Below, piece after piece: positions 33,701 through 46,727 of a DNA stretch of 64,000 bases. Both the position numbers and the translations under genes were made by a program. Source of the DNA: Polytrichum commune. Its lineage: Eukaryota > Streptophyta > Polytrichopsida > Polytrichales > Polytrichaceae. Position 1 is the first letter of the stretch, and every line of letters begins with the position of its first letter. The notes under the pieces are model-generated. The model searched no databases. It saw only the letters and a program-made list of their open reading frames with translations, and had not been told where the DNA came from. The DNA is taken from positions 16,045,501 to 16,109,500 of the forward strand of contig OX485805.1 in the NCBI GenBank assembly GCA_950295325.1, given 5' to 3'.

Positions 33701-35842
33701 AACTTTATGAATCTTCCAAGCCAATTTTATGAATTTTCCAAACCAAGCGGTTTTTGTATTCTCAACTTCTCAACTTTTCGCCTTCTCATTTCGCATTCTT
33801 TGTCTTTTTGTTTTGCAACATCCGGTTGTTGGTGAGAGCCTTCGTACTAGGTCTACCAATAGAATCGATTTGGTAGTGAATTTGTGTGTCCAGCAGTGAT
33901 ACAATTCTCTAGTTCTCTAGTCGCCCATGTAGATATAACCGCATAGATGATGCACTTCACTTGCGGATCATAATGAGAAACAATAATGCATATGATGCTT
34001 TGAATTTATTTTTTCAGATATTGATTTTTCATTTGCAGTATGTACACATACAGAACTCTCATGTCAATTGCTACACTAACAAATCAGCCAAGAGATGCAA
34101 TATCATTTGACCTCCCTACCAAATCAGTAACAAACCAAACCACCTGCAAGGTGAATGGTTGGCAGCTCTTGTAAACATCAATCAACTGACACAAAAGGTC
34201 ATACTTCAAACTTAGGAATGAACTCAATCCTAGTAGACAAATTATGCCTATTACACCACCGTTGGCATTGCAGAGCAAACATACTCAGAGAATTACACCG
34301 AGGGAATATTCTATTTCCTCACCAAATTGATGTAGGTGTTCACCATGGAAAGTGGTCCAAAAGATGAATAGCTCAGAACCTTATGATTTCATTCCACAAA
34401 ATCGTTTGAGCCCCCAGAATCACCATGTGGGGAGGACATATGTTTGCAGCTCATGTTGCTTGCAGCAACGGCATGGAGATTGGTGTGAAGATTTGAACCC
34501 ATTTCACTTAAATGGATGCTACCAGAGAACTACAAAACACAACATAACCTACAGAGCCTCAAAATGTTTTGAATTTGATCCAAGACAGTGTTTCATTTCT
34601 ACTACTCAGTTACTAAAACTTTGATTTGTTGGTGTCCACTGTTTGACCACCACCACCACCCGGACCTGCAATTAAAAGCTCCAAATTTTGACAACAGAAT
34701 AGGATGGAGAAGGCATTTTTGTCTCCTTGATAGAAACAACAATCAAGCAAGTGTACATGAGACATTATTTGTGCCGACATGTATTCAAAGTAGGTCTTGT
34801 GAAAGCTCATACTGTTACCTAAGTCTGCAAGGATGCAGGAGAACAACCGTGCTCATAACCCTCCACGACACAGCATTCACACCCAATAAACATTAAAAGA
34901 CACAACTACAATTTCTCCAATATTCATCAAATAAAGTCACTTGAAGAGAATTAAACTGTAAGATGTGATCAAAAGTTCAGGTACATTATAAAATCTTAGT
35001 CTCAACCACCAACTAGGATAGGATTAACGAATGGGAGTGACAAGACTAGGGATAATTATGTTTGGATGCGAGTCTAGGCACTGTTTTGGGAACTGCTCGG
35101 AGAAAGACAAATTTATTCAAGCTGCTAATTTTCTCAGCAAACTTGTTTGATCGGATACTGAAGAGCACCGCCATGCATATCGACACCAAAACAATAATTC
35201 ATTTGTCTGATCATTCAGAGCCACGAATTGGTTCCAAGTTGCTAGTGTTGACAGAAAATAATATGCACCTGGGTTGAAGAGATCATGGTGGAGCGCATCG
35301 GATTGGAGACTAATTAGTTCAACCCCTTCCCAAATTGATCTTGAAATTTAAAGAAACAGTCAGCAAATCGGATCCGAACACATCAACTTAAGATCCCCCA
35401 ACTGCTTATATGTTCGAGTTTGCACTGCAATTGCAAAGCATACCAAGCTAAACCTCTGGAGGTATAACCAAACTTCACAAATCCAAGAACATCATCAACC
35501 ACAGATCTAGCCAAAATTGAATTAAAAAACTGCCTAAGAGGGAATCATTGCATCTTCACTTCTTTCCAAATGTAGATCTAGGCAAACACCATCATCTCCA
35601 TCCCAAAAAAAACCTTCACCTAACCAACTTCACATCTGGCAAATCCCAGGCATCTCACTTGCAAGCTCCGTGTTGCTATCTATAAACTGTCCGCTTAAAA
35701 TTAGAGCATTCTCGTGAAGCCCAACATGGAGGTCTCATATTCCAAGAGATGGACGGAGGGTAAGTCCATCTTGCAAGATCTAGAAGCAACAACGGCTCTA
35801 ATCTGACACCCAAAAAGAACAACAATGATAAGCAACTTGAAC
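30704..35842. other. Five-kilobase stretch without a supported gene
   Basis: Composition is more even than in the TE-dense parts, and frames up to 121 codons exist (31339-31704; 34352-34624; 34588-34896), but no domain is recognisable. A short CA repeat lies near 31421. It could be intron or UTR sequence of a gene whose exons are too short to see by eye. Confidence 0.35.
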
Positions 35843-36370
35843 TTAGGGCATGTTTAGACTTGGGGCCAAGGCCATTGTGAACAAAGGCCAATATGTCCCA
35901 TGTGGCATGCAAATCAGCCCCCAAGGCCATTAATAAGAAAGTAACCTAACTTTATTCATTGCTTTCATGTGTAAACCTATGTAGGTGGGGTTGGGGCCAT
36001 TTGGAGGTTGCAATTATGAGAGGGTTATGAGAGGTACTCATGAATTATTCTATGGATAATGATTAAAGTACAATAAATTTAGAATTTATCCCATCCTATT
36101 CAATGCTCAAAGAATAAACTACTACAAGCAAATAAAAGCTATGACAATGGCCTCAACTAGAGGGAAAGAGTCCACAAGGTTGGGAGCTCTCTTTTCCAAG
36201 GCTTGAGGCCATTGTCATGATGAATAAAATAATTTATTTGTTAATTGGCCCCAACTCATGGTGTAAACTTGAAGAGGCGAATCCCAACCTCTCTACCAAT
36301 GAGAGGAGTGGATTTCTTTCATCCCAACCCATTTTTTTGAGCCTTGACTCCAAGTCTAAACCCGCCCTTA
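35843..36370. mobile_element. hAT-like MITE, about 0.53 kb
   Basis: The left end TTAGGGCATGTTTAGACTTG (35843 on) and the right end, inverted, CTAAGGGCGGGTTTAGACTT agree, and the similarity continues into GGGGCCAAGG / GGAGTCAAGG. The same TTAGGGC--GTTTA-AC style of terminus is found on the elements at 29-30 kb and 45 kb, so they belong to related groups. No coding frame. A clean 8-bp target duplication was not seen. Confidence 0.7.
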
Positions 36371-37679
36371 GAGTCAAGGAGCTCGACAAGTGAGCCTCTA
36401 TAATATTTTCCTTTCACCATCCTACTTACATCCTAAAGAAATTTCACATAATTTGGGAAGAATAAATTACATTGGCCTCTGTAGGACTCTGTGACGCCCT
36501 ACAAGAGTGCCTAGTATACTTGTAAAACTTATATCTAACGAGTTTGAAATGAAGATTGTTCATGTCAGTTTGTATGTTCATAAGTTACAGCAATTCTAAG
36601 GTTCACTAGCATTTTGAGGTGTAAGTTTAGGTAACCCAAAGTTAATGGTTGTATTTATAATAGTTGTATTTATAATGTTTGTGGTCATAAATCAGGTAAT
36701 TTTTTGTAACCATTTAATGGGTGCTTATACAACTCATCTCTCTAGAAATTAAGAAATAAAACATATTTAATCTTTTCATTCAACGAAGCTTTGTATTGAT
36801 TATCAGACAAGACATTAAACTTAAAGTATTCTCTTAAGATTGAAGACCTTTATCCATACATGATATGCAATATCTAATGAATGGAGGAGATTCATAGTAG
36901 ACAAAAGTGGACTAGTCACAGTGTTCAAATTAAATATTGTAATACCTTTAATAAATATTTTATGTACTTAGAATTTGGTTATTAGGTTTAAGGTTTAAAG
37001 TAACATCTTTTTTACATTGTGAACATTTTTTAACTTGATAAAAAATTCATATTCGTTACATATCCAGAAAGTCTCAATAAAAATATCACTAACACAAATT
37101 ATAACTTTTTTTAAATAGTGGTCTATTTAAAATAACAGATGATATTTTTCATATGACATAAACATTAAAGATCAAGTATATTAAAAGATGCTAAAGTGAA
37201 AGAAGAGTGGAAGGCGTACAAACATGATTAAACACTATCTTAGGTAATTGGAGACTTTCCATTGTCTCAAATTAATATATGGATGACAACAACATGAAGT
37301 CACCCTAAACATATGCTATGGTACATTGGCAAGAAATATATAGTCCGATCCCAAAGTTAGTGGTTGGCCAATACAAGCACATTGCATAGAGCACTTGTTC
37401 ATGTACATTTGCAAATGTTATGTACTTTTGAGGAATGAATAGTGACCCACTATGATTTCTATGGTTTCCATGCTATAAATGTGGAGTTTGTGTCTATCCA
37501 ACTTAGACCATGCTCAAAATCCACTTTCTAATTAAAATATTAATTGTATCCTAGTATATGTAATGACGAATCACATCTTCATTCCACATTGTTGGTTGGT
37601 AGTATTTCACAAGAATATGTTGGAAATGAGGACTAGAGGTTACAATATTTATGTTGAGACAAAGCTCTTGCTATCCAAA
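36371..37679. other. AT-rich DNA, no feature
   Basis: Nothing supported except a short direct repeat (TAATAGTTGTATTTATAATG twice near 36657-36680). Confidence 0.4.
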
Positions 37680-40398
37680 TTAGTTTAGTGTACATCTTAT
37701 CTCCACAATGCAAAATGAGCACAAAACTTTCATGGCAATCCACTGCAACATGGAAAGACGGTGGAGGATGATTACTAATAGGCCAAACATAGTGGTCATC
37801 CTCATCAAACTCCTCACGAACCTCCCCATACCCAGAAGCCTAGCCTCCATAGCATGAACATTCACACAACTTTGGAGCCAAAAACCATGCCTCAAAGTAA
37901 GGGGGCTATCTTGGTGAAGGTTCATCAAAGCAAAACAAACACGTCTCCCATAGCCTATCCAAATTTCAATACGGTGGTGAAATGATCCACCAACATTTGC
38001 TATCCGCAAACATTCCCAATATTGGGATTAAGGTCATTGCAACCCTAAACCCTAAACCCTTATAATATCCTCCACATTTTTCATGGGCATTTTTTTTCCA
38101 AGGTTTGGGCTCCCCACCCGGTAACACCGTCTTGTCCTATTTGTAAACGTGCTAAACAAGAAGATACTCCGGTGGGCTCCAACCTTGCATCGTATGCAAT
38201 AGTTTGTACTCCATGGCTAGAATACCATCATCACACATGTAAAGCCCAAAATTGTTGAGCCTTATTATAGCTCCACTCCGAAAATATGGTTCAATAGATG
38301 CTTGTAGTCAAACACCTCCTCGATCATATGTGGGGATGACGGGAATGTTGTCCATGTACGACTTCATCAAGAGTGGGATAGTTAGGAAATCCTCCTCATG
38401 CAACTTCATGCTCCACCATCCAAAAAATACATCAATATCATTGTGCATGTGGCGCACTAATAGAAATGATACAAACATCTCCTTGAAAATGCCTTCTCAA
38501 CAACAAAGACCAATAGGTGAACACAAGTATGTTTTTATTGTCCTTGATGTAATTGTTTAGTTGGACCCACATAGTGGAGGGTAATGTTTTGGAAATCAGA
38601 GCCTCGTCGATAATTTTGGCAATGGTATCAAGCATACATCTTTTCCATCCAACATTGCCCTATATAGAGGTGTTGACCCATCATTTTTCAAATAACAATC
38701 TTGAAGAGTTGCATGCACTTACTCCAAATCACGTAAAAACTTTGCAAATGATCCAATGATGTGGTTTGAAACTGCCAGATACAAAGCAAAAGCATAATGG
38801 ACAAACTTGGCATCACCAGGTCCATGAACAATCATCCCTACAAGAACAATCAAAGAGTCATTGTTAAGTAAGGAATCAAAATTGAGTACGCCTATGCTCT
38901 TAAGTACCCTAACAATAGAGTTGTGAAACCCCACAAAATAAGAAACTGGATGTAAGATGTTGGAGAGAACCATACCCATAACCAAGATGAATAGCTTAAA
39001 ATGACTATCTATAGCCTTTGTTTGATGTGCAAAACATGGTGAGGTTGCTTTGGCATGGTTCATTTTGTCATGACTGACCATGAGGACCTCCAACGGCCTA
39101 GCAATGGACAATGCTCTATTTGTGTAATAATCGTTAAGATGTGCCTCTTGCATGTTCACATGCTTGAAATAGTCCACATTGCATAAGACTCGGTTCCGAT
39201 CGCATGTGCATCCCAAAAGCACTTCAACATCTCACATTTGGAACATTGAGCAAACTTGTCGCCGTTTCTTTTTATAATATAGTCCTTAAAGCTTGTTTTC
39301 TTTCTTAATAGAGCTCAACTTGGACAACGAAATTGCCTCCAAAACAACCATCTCACCAACCGCATTCACATCCAACAAGAGGTCTTTCCATTTCGATCTT
39401 GTGGGAAAAAACTTTTTTTAACAATTTTATCCCCTATTGAGAATGTTTGTGTTTTATGCAGCATCGCATCACACCATCAGCAAGGCACAATGATAGTTGC
39501 TAGAGGAGCAATTCTTTGTCACGTTGTTTGCCTAGGTTCCTTTGAACCACATTCCCATGGTCATGAAACCAACAACCTTCTTTGGTATAAGTTGTTTGTC
39601 TATAAAATTCAACCTTTGACACACCAAGAATGATGTACCATGCGGTACAACACACAACTATGTTTTCAAGCATGATCACTTTGCGTTCCATCTCATTCAC
39701 ATGCATCCCTCTATGAACATCAACTTCCTTTAAAGATTTGAGGCGGAAATCTCCAAGCCACATTTCTTTCCAAATAGCCTTCATCTTCTCCCATAGAAAC
39801 AACTGGCAATAACAATGAATACAACAATCCTTTATGGCCACTTTTCTAATGGACTCTTTTGTAAGCAATTCTTCATGTTCACACTCATTCTCAATGCGAG
39901 GAACATGTGCCAATGAATTACACTTCCGGAGGCCTTGGCAAGGTTGTATGTGGGCCTAGAGTTCCTCTTGGATTTGCATGTGGTGTTGCTCATGATTATG
40001 GAAGCTAATTCCTTCAAGTAGGACATTCCATAGTGACCACCTAATGTGAAAAAACGTTTGAGTGGGATGCACCTCAAAATTAACAAGAGAATCAAAGATG
40101 ACAAACATCCCTCATTGCCAACTAGGTTTTGATCAACACAATCATGTAGATGACTCTTACAACAAATACCCTCCACAACATGAACTCCACTCTCATTAAA
40201 GAGGACCACATCTAAATTCATCCATTCCAATCTTGAAAACCCAAAATACTCAACAATGGGCTCCACCAATATTGAGGCCAAAAGACTCCCCACATGCTCA
40301 TCCTCTTCACCATCATCAATCTCACCCTCCCCAACAATGTCAAGATCATCTTCAAACAAAGATAACCTACTACCTTCCTCCTCAAAGCAGCAATCCAC
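37680..40398 (-). pseudogene. Decayed DUF7869-like (RNase-H/DDE-like, transposon-type) protein gene
   Basis: Minus-strand frames follow one another over 2.7 kb in the order expected of one protein of about 900 residues. N-terminal part 40398-39832 has an acidic start, LKRFFTLGGHYG, then the NLAKASGSVIHWHMFLALR block. 39913-39500 has CCIHCYCQLFL, EVDVHRGMHVNEMERKVIML and VSKVEFYRQ. 39222-38719 has QEAHLNDYYTNRALS, VSHDKMNHAKATSPCF and SNHIIGSFAKFLRDLE. 38635-38438 has WVQLNNYIKDNKN then FTYWSLLL. A frameshifted continuation near 38470-38330 reads HNDIDVFFGWWSMKLHEEDF, and 38009-37680 is the C-terminal region (a shifted frame reads REEFDEDDHYVWP). The Asp-bearing HDKM, QLNNxxKDNKN and HNDID blocks correspond to conserved blocks of DUF7869-type proteins that look like RNase-H-fold transposases. 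Several frameshifts and stops make it a pseudogene. Assignment is from memory of the family. Confidence 0.65.
38041..38060 (-). repeat. Telomere-type repeat (TTTAGGG) inside the DUF7869-like pseudogene
   Basis: The plus strand reads AACCCTAAACCCTAAACCCT, i.e. nearly three TTTAGGG units on the minus strand. They sit within the decayed frame just after the block that reads KNVEDII, and are followed by a frameshift. Interstitial telomeric repeats of this kind can be left by break repair; chance expansion is possible. Confidence 0.7.
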
Positions 40399-40734
40399 TC
40401 ACTCCCTCCATTACGTCAATGCCTACACAAAAGTAGGTTGAAACAATCAACATTCTTGAACTCCGTCCATTGAGTGTTTGGGGCAATCGACTCAAATTTA
40501 GCTAGAGATAAAGTTGACCTACCCAAACGAAATATCTTCACAAATGAAACTTGGAAACATATACAAACAAGAATGTTAGCATACATTATCATTGTGAATC
40601 AACGTTTTCTCACCATAAATTCTTACCAAATATTATGCATGTCGATTTGAACTCAAATACTTGAAACAAACATTCTCATGACATGCAACTAAATGTGGAT
40701 GACATGTTGTGGTCCAACTACACATGAAAGGTTG

Positions 40735-41110
40735 GTGTGGATTTGGATCAAGCGACCCAAACCATTGAAAAGCTACAACATACGGCCCTACATTTTTGGG
40801 CCGACCAACCCAAACCCTTGAGCATCATAATTAACTTCAAGCATGAGTTTGGGTCGGTCGACCCAAACCTTGTCTCATGGATAAGGGGCCCCATGTTCAA
40901 GTTCATTGATGCAAACTTTAATACATTGATTAGGATTAGCGTGTTTTGGTTGGGTGATCGAAACCCATATCTATCTTCGATAGGATTTGAAAAAGAGTTT
41001 GGGTCAGTCGACATAGTTCTTATCCCTTGGAAAAGGGCACCTAGGATCAAGGTCACTAATGCAAACTCTAGAATTTATATTGGAGTTAGCAAGTTTCGGT
41101 TGACCTCCAT
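40735..41110 (+). repeat. 150-bp tandem duplication with coding-like periodicity
   Basis: GAGTTTGGGTCGGTCGAC at 40845 and GAGTTTGGGTCAGTCGAC at 40995 are equivalent points of a 150-bp unit. A partial earlier unit begins near 40735. Since 150 is a multiple of three, the plus-strand frame 40737-41120 shows a 50-residue repeat (EFGSVDPNLVSWIRGP versus EFGSVDIVLIPWKRAP). A minus-strand frame is open as well, so coding is not established. Confidence 0.75.
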
Positions 41111-41946
41111 AAAACGCTAGACTACACCATGTGGACACATAGTATACACGGACATTAGTAGACGCCTCTTGATGAGAGGGTAATCCGAGAGTTGGAGGAA
41201 GCGAAGAACAAAAAAATATTGACATTTCGGGAGAGGTAGCCCTTTTTACTAGTCCGTGGAGTCTACTACTCCACCTAGGACTCATGCACTTCCTCATTGG
41301 ATGTTTTTTGGATAGGAATTTAGTGTATAGACTTTGCTTCAAAGATGCTTTTGAAGTTTCCACTTCCATACTACAACATATACACATATGCATTCATTGG
41401 CAAACAATAGTGGACCATAGTGTAAGATTGGTTTTATTCCATTATTTAAGGTGGGCAGCGAGGTTTAGGGAGTTGGTTGGGTAGGTAATCATAAGAAATG
41501 TGAGGGTGGATTTGTGATAGTGAGTGGGAGGTAAGTGCATGATAGGTGCAGTCCCATGGGGCACTTAAATACTAAAATAAATCATGATAGAGGTTTTGCT
41601 AAAGCACAAACATGTTTCATTGTGTAAATGTAATTGCTAGAAGTTTAAGAACTTGAAAAAAAAACGAATACCACATCCATACCTCACCTAACCTAAGGTG
41701 AGGATTAAATATAGATTTAATTAATTATAATTACAAGAGCTAGCAGAGAGGCGTTTGATCCTGCAAGTGCCTATTCTTGCAACAAAATGGGGTGGGGTTC
41801 TCTCTCTCTCTCCGCCTTCGCGAAGCACTACAAAATTGCACCGCTTGAGGGAAAACATGTTTGAGTGAAGTCCCAAACAATGCAATAAAGGATAGAGAGT
41901 AGAGAATTCGAGATTAATAATTTAAAGAGAGGTTTCAGGCGCGCAC

Positions 41947-41948
<2 letters not shown>

Positions 41949-42000
<52 letters not shown>
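41949..42000. repeat. (GA)26 microsatellite
   Basis: Uninterrupted GA dinucleotides, preceded by the alternating GCGCGCACGC. Confidence 0.95.
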
Positions 42001-42003
<3 letters not shown>

Positions 42004-43432
42004 TGTATTGATAAACCTTTTGTCATGATAAGATATATCATTCCTATTTTAGAGTTTTTTTGGTAATGATAACATACATCCCTTACACAAAAGGGTCCAG
42101 ATAATCAAGTGATAAATCATTATTCATACTTCAACGTGTTATTCCATGTCTAAAGGTAAAGACTAGTGTAATATCTTTGTGTTGTTACTCGTTGTAATCA
42201 TTAGGTTGATCATGAAAGCATTTCATTACAACTTATGATATGGACATCTCTAAGTGTCGGATTTTTGTTCTTTGTGTTCATAAGAACCTTAATCAATCAT
42301 CTAGTATTTGCATAAACATTTGAAGAATCTGTTATTTCATACCAAGTCATATAGTCCTTATTCTCTCAGCAATAGTCTTAGCTACTTCAGCTATAAGCTT
42401 GTTTGTGCAACCTGCTCTTGTATAGCCATCCCCATTGTATAGGATATTATTAGTTTTGTCACTGAGTGATTCAATAGTCACATTATTCACAGCGAGTTAG
42501 TCTTCATCGGCACAACACCCATATATGTGCATGGTATTAATTATTATATCTCAGCAACTTATTAGTCATTTTATTCAACAAATTATGTCTCATTCCCCAA
42601 CTATCTTTTCAAGTGGATTTGTGTAAAATCAAGCTCGGTTGTCAATCAAAGTGTTTAGCAAGAAAGATAAACTCATAGTCAATATTCCATATTCAAAGAG
42701 AAATGTTTTGGAAAATTGAAATGAGTACCCAATTCTTTAGAAGGCTTACAATACTTGTAGAAGAGGTCATATATGCTCATGCTCCCCAAAAATATCACAA
42801 AGTATGTCAGTATAGCGTACATCAGGTGTTAGCAGACCTCTTACTTGTTATCGATGTCAACAAGGCTTTACCACTTCCTTAGAGATAGGTAACATACACC
42901 ATCTCTACATACACTATTGCACATAGTTAAAAAGATTGACAAATAAACATCCAACTCATGCAAACCTTGTACTAACTCAAGTTTGTAGTCACATTTCAAG
43001 TGAAGTATGTTCATATATTAGACTTAGATATACACCTTGAAATCATCAATACTTGATTTGCTCATCTTGTTGCTACTAGAAGTTCTTGAACTTAGTAAAT
43101 CTCAGCAACAGGCTTCCAAGAACTTTCTGAGCAAATAAAACCAGACTATATTGTCGAAGAATTTCACACGTTGAGAGTTATCTGAGCATGAAAGCTTCAA
43201 ACTACAATGCCTGAGAGTCTCAAACACTGAAAGCTATCTGCTCAAGTCAGAACCCACACTTCGTTGCTAGAGATTTTGCGGCATTGAGAGCTATTTGCAT
43301 GGGTGTTTACATAGCTAGATTGTGTTGCCGGAAATCCCACATACTCACTGGTGTCCATATCCTTATACTGTTATGTTTCTCCTTCCTAATATTTTTTCCC
43401 CCTTGGACAACCCTTGAGAGAATATTTAGACC

Positions 43433-43435
<3 letters not shown>

Positions 43436-43474
<39 letters not shown>
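43436..43474. repeat. (GA)19 microsatellite
   Basis: Uninterrupted GA dinucleotide run. Confidence 0.95.
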
Positions 43475-43476
<2 letters not shown>

Positions 43477-45248
43477 TAGCCAAGATGAAAAAGAAGTGAA
43501 GCTAGGAACCACTCCATAGCTATTGATGGTAGCAAATCTAGGGGTAGAAGGCGACAAGGACTTTGGAAATGAAAAAAACTACAAAGGGGACATACACCAC
43601 AAAGGACAAGGGATGTGGGAGCAAGGCTATAGCCCAAGAGAACGACGGAAGATGACAAATATCATGGGAACGTAGGAACAAGGCGAAGGTCATGAGGAGC
43701 CGCCATGTGGAAGTTGAAGACTCCCCTACCAAGACTTTGTTCAAAACCCCTTGCCAAGATTGCATTGAAAACTCAATTGAAGACCCCACCAAGACTCAGT
43801 TCAAGACCCCTTGCCAAGATTTGGTCTTCAAAAATCTAAACCTTTAAAAGTAGTTGGGGAGAACTACATAACCGCTAGATGTCAACAGAAAATATATTTA
43901 AAAATAGTTAGAAATGCTCAAATAATAGATACATCAAGCTAAAATTGAATAAGTGTATATATATTTCTATATTTAGATAGTTGGATGCCCATTGAATATT
44001 TTCTATTTTTAGATTTCAAATACTATATAAAGGGGAACTTGGAGGCCCTATTTTACTTCATTTCAACCCTTAACAATTTTCATGAAGTGTCACCAAGGTC
44101 TTTATATAGATGGCAAACCACTTGGGACTTGGAAATAAGATTGGACACATAGATATGGCAATTGGAATTTGGCATATAGATACTCAAAATTTTACTTGGA
44201 ATCCGAAAGCTCAAGTTTTGAGTATTCTTCTAGAAATTACTCAAGGCTCAAAGGCTCGAGGTTAAAGCCTTCTCATGAACACTTAGGAAATGATCAAGGA
44301 TGTACGAAACTTGTAACATTCTTTGAGACAGATGAACAATCAATCCCCTTGGATACATAAGATTGGTAAGTAGAATTTATGGAGTTTGGGACACTTCAAA
44401 ACATAGATTCTTGGATCTCTAAAAACCCAGCTACTTAGACATTCACATTAAAATGGTAAACTTGGGAGTTCAATTATATTTAGGAGGAGCTACCCCAATA
44501 AAAGGGGTTACTTGGATACTAGAGTTGAAACTTGTCAATTTAAATACTTGGGTATTCGAATCCCTCACCGGTCAGTAGCAGGTTACACCATCTAAGGATG
44601 AGGAAATTGTATGACTAAAAAAACAACCTCACCAAGAGGGAGAGGTTTAAGGTTTGCGAGAGAGGTTTGAAAGATAGAACATTTTGAGAGATTTCATAAA
44701 TAGTTCGACAAGAATTGTAAGGTATATTTGGAAGATAATTGTGAATCCTTTAAGCGCAACATTGATAATGAATAAGATATACATACGAGTTCAAATAATC
44801 ATATGGAAAATGGCTAGATACAAGATTTGGATTTGCCAATCATCGTGCACGAAATGCATGATTTGGAGCCTATGAGAAGTGGTTGCATGGCGAAAAGTGC
44901 CTTTTAAGGTCCAATTCCATTGGTGGTGCAAAGAAGACATTGACAAATAAATGATTATTTTTTCATGCAATCATTTAAAATGCATTTTTTGTGTTTTGTT
45001 GAGAATAAGTCATGCAAGTCATGCTCAACGTACATACAAATGTCCCCAATATTTTATTCACATAGAATAGACACCCTTATGTTGGTCTGGTATTGTCAGC
45101 TTTAGATACCTTTCAAGTATCCATCATAAGGATTTCAAAATTTTGAACATCATGAAAAGGGTTTGAATATTTGAGAGTATTTTTATTTTTGATACTATTC
45201 GAGTTTTATACCATGCAAGAACCTTTGCACCTAGGCAAAATTGCCCTA

Positions 45249-45806
45249 AGGGGTTGTTTACACCATGGACTATGAAGTCATCCCAAGGCCCTATAAAATT
45301 GTGATTGGTTGTTGAATTCATTTTGGGACCACTTCAGTTTACACCAAGGAAAAAATGAGAAAGTGACCATGAAGTTCGAGGTCTCCAAATGACAAGTTTT
45401 AAGGCCTACATTATCCACTCACATTGTCCAACGGATTTTGGGGTGCTAGAGGCAAAAGAGGTGCTCAAGTAGAAAAAGGTAGGGGCTCATGGCAGAAAAA
45501 TGTTGATATAATAATAATTTAATGAACTTTTTTGTTGGGGAAGAGAAGATAAAGACAAGAGAAGGCAAGAGGATGGTCAAACTTGAATTATCTTTCAAGT
45601 TTTCCCTTTTTGGGCATATGTTAAAGAAAAAATCAAAACATTCACTTTTTGGTGCATGGTCATTCCTCTTGGTCCATATTCGGTTTACACCCAGTGAGGG
45701 ACCCAAAAACTTTGTAAATTGATTTTTTACAAAATCGGACCATAGAAGTTGGACCATCAAGTCAAACCATGAAAAAAGGCCATCTTCCATAGTGTAAAAC
45801 GGCCCT
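45249..45806 (-). mobile_element. hAT-like non-autonomous element, copy 2 (uninterrupted)
   Basis: Left end AGGGGTTGTTTACACCATGG; right end, inverted, AGGGCCGTTTTACACTATGG: imperfect terminal inverted repeats of about 20 bp. It matches both parts of the element at 29356-30703 in reverse complement and shows that the 0.8 kb there is an insertion. CCTAA flanks both ends (left CCCTAA before 45249, right CCCTAAC at the end), but whether this is part of the termini or of a duplication is unclear. No transposase. Confidence 0.7.
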
Positions 45807-46727
45807 AACATCAATAAAAGTTCAAAATAATATTAAGCCATGCCAAATAACAATTGGGTCACACAAAGATTCTCTCACCTTCACATACCCACCAGATACC
45901 AATCTTTGACTAGTTTTACAAAGAAAATTGATACCCGTATTAATGGCACATTCGTTATTATCGATGTTGCTTGTTGATTCCATGCATTCACCTATATACC
46001 ATAGCAACCCCGGTCAAGACGTGACTTGAAGGCAGCTGACTTGAAACTTGTCTGGTATGACTTTGCAAATCATTGAATAAACCCCGAATACATTCACCTA
46101 CCACACACATCCAACTTGAAAGCCCATTCAAACAATCAAATTAAACCAATGTGTTCAGTTAGACTATATCATTCAAAATGTGACATAGTCCGGCGGAGCA
46201 TGCTAAGATAGTGGTTGAAACAACAACCATCCAAGTTTGAAATGATGGTTCACAATGTCCTAGGGTGATCTTATCGGGTAGTACTAGTATCCTCCATCCA
46301 TGGTCATACTTAGTATTATTCTTATAAGTAGAGGCAAGCGGGTTGCATCGACTGCAGTCCTACCTCTTTAAGGTAGATTAGGGTGCTTAAACCAACACTT
46401 GAAGCTATTGCACCATACATATGGCTATGTGGTTGATATTAAAAATTGTATATTCATACTATAGGTATAAAGAAAGAAAAATGTAGCTTCAATTGAATAT
46501 GTGATAAATATTCAAAGTCAAAACCACTAGCTTTCTTAAGCCAATCTCTAGGTCCCATGTATGATGACTTTGGATATGATGAGGACCCTCGCCTTCATTC
46601 CCTAGAACTGACACAACATAGTTGGACACTCGACCCAAGCTAGATCATTTCATATGTAAAAGTTACATAATATTAAGTTTAACTATATACTTATGCATGT
46701 GTGGGACCCATCATGTATGAACTTATT
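45807..46727. other. No feature seen
   Basis: AT-rich, non-coding; no repeat or motif supported. Confidence 0.4.

Larger units (their letters stand above)
41111..45248. other. Long non-coding stretch with microsatellites
   Basis: Holds two GA microsatellites (listed separately) and a 60-bp duplication at about 43729-43835 (CCAAGACTTTGTTCAAAACC / CCAAGACTCAGTTCAAGACC). No gene motif in any frame. Confidence 0.4.
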
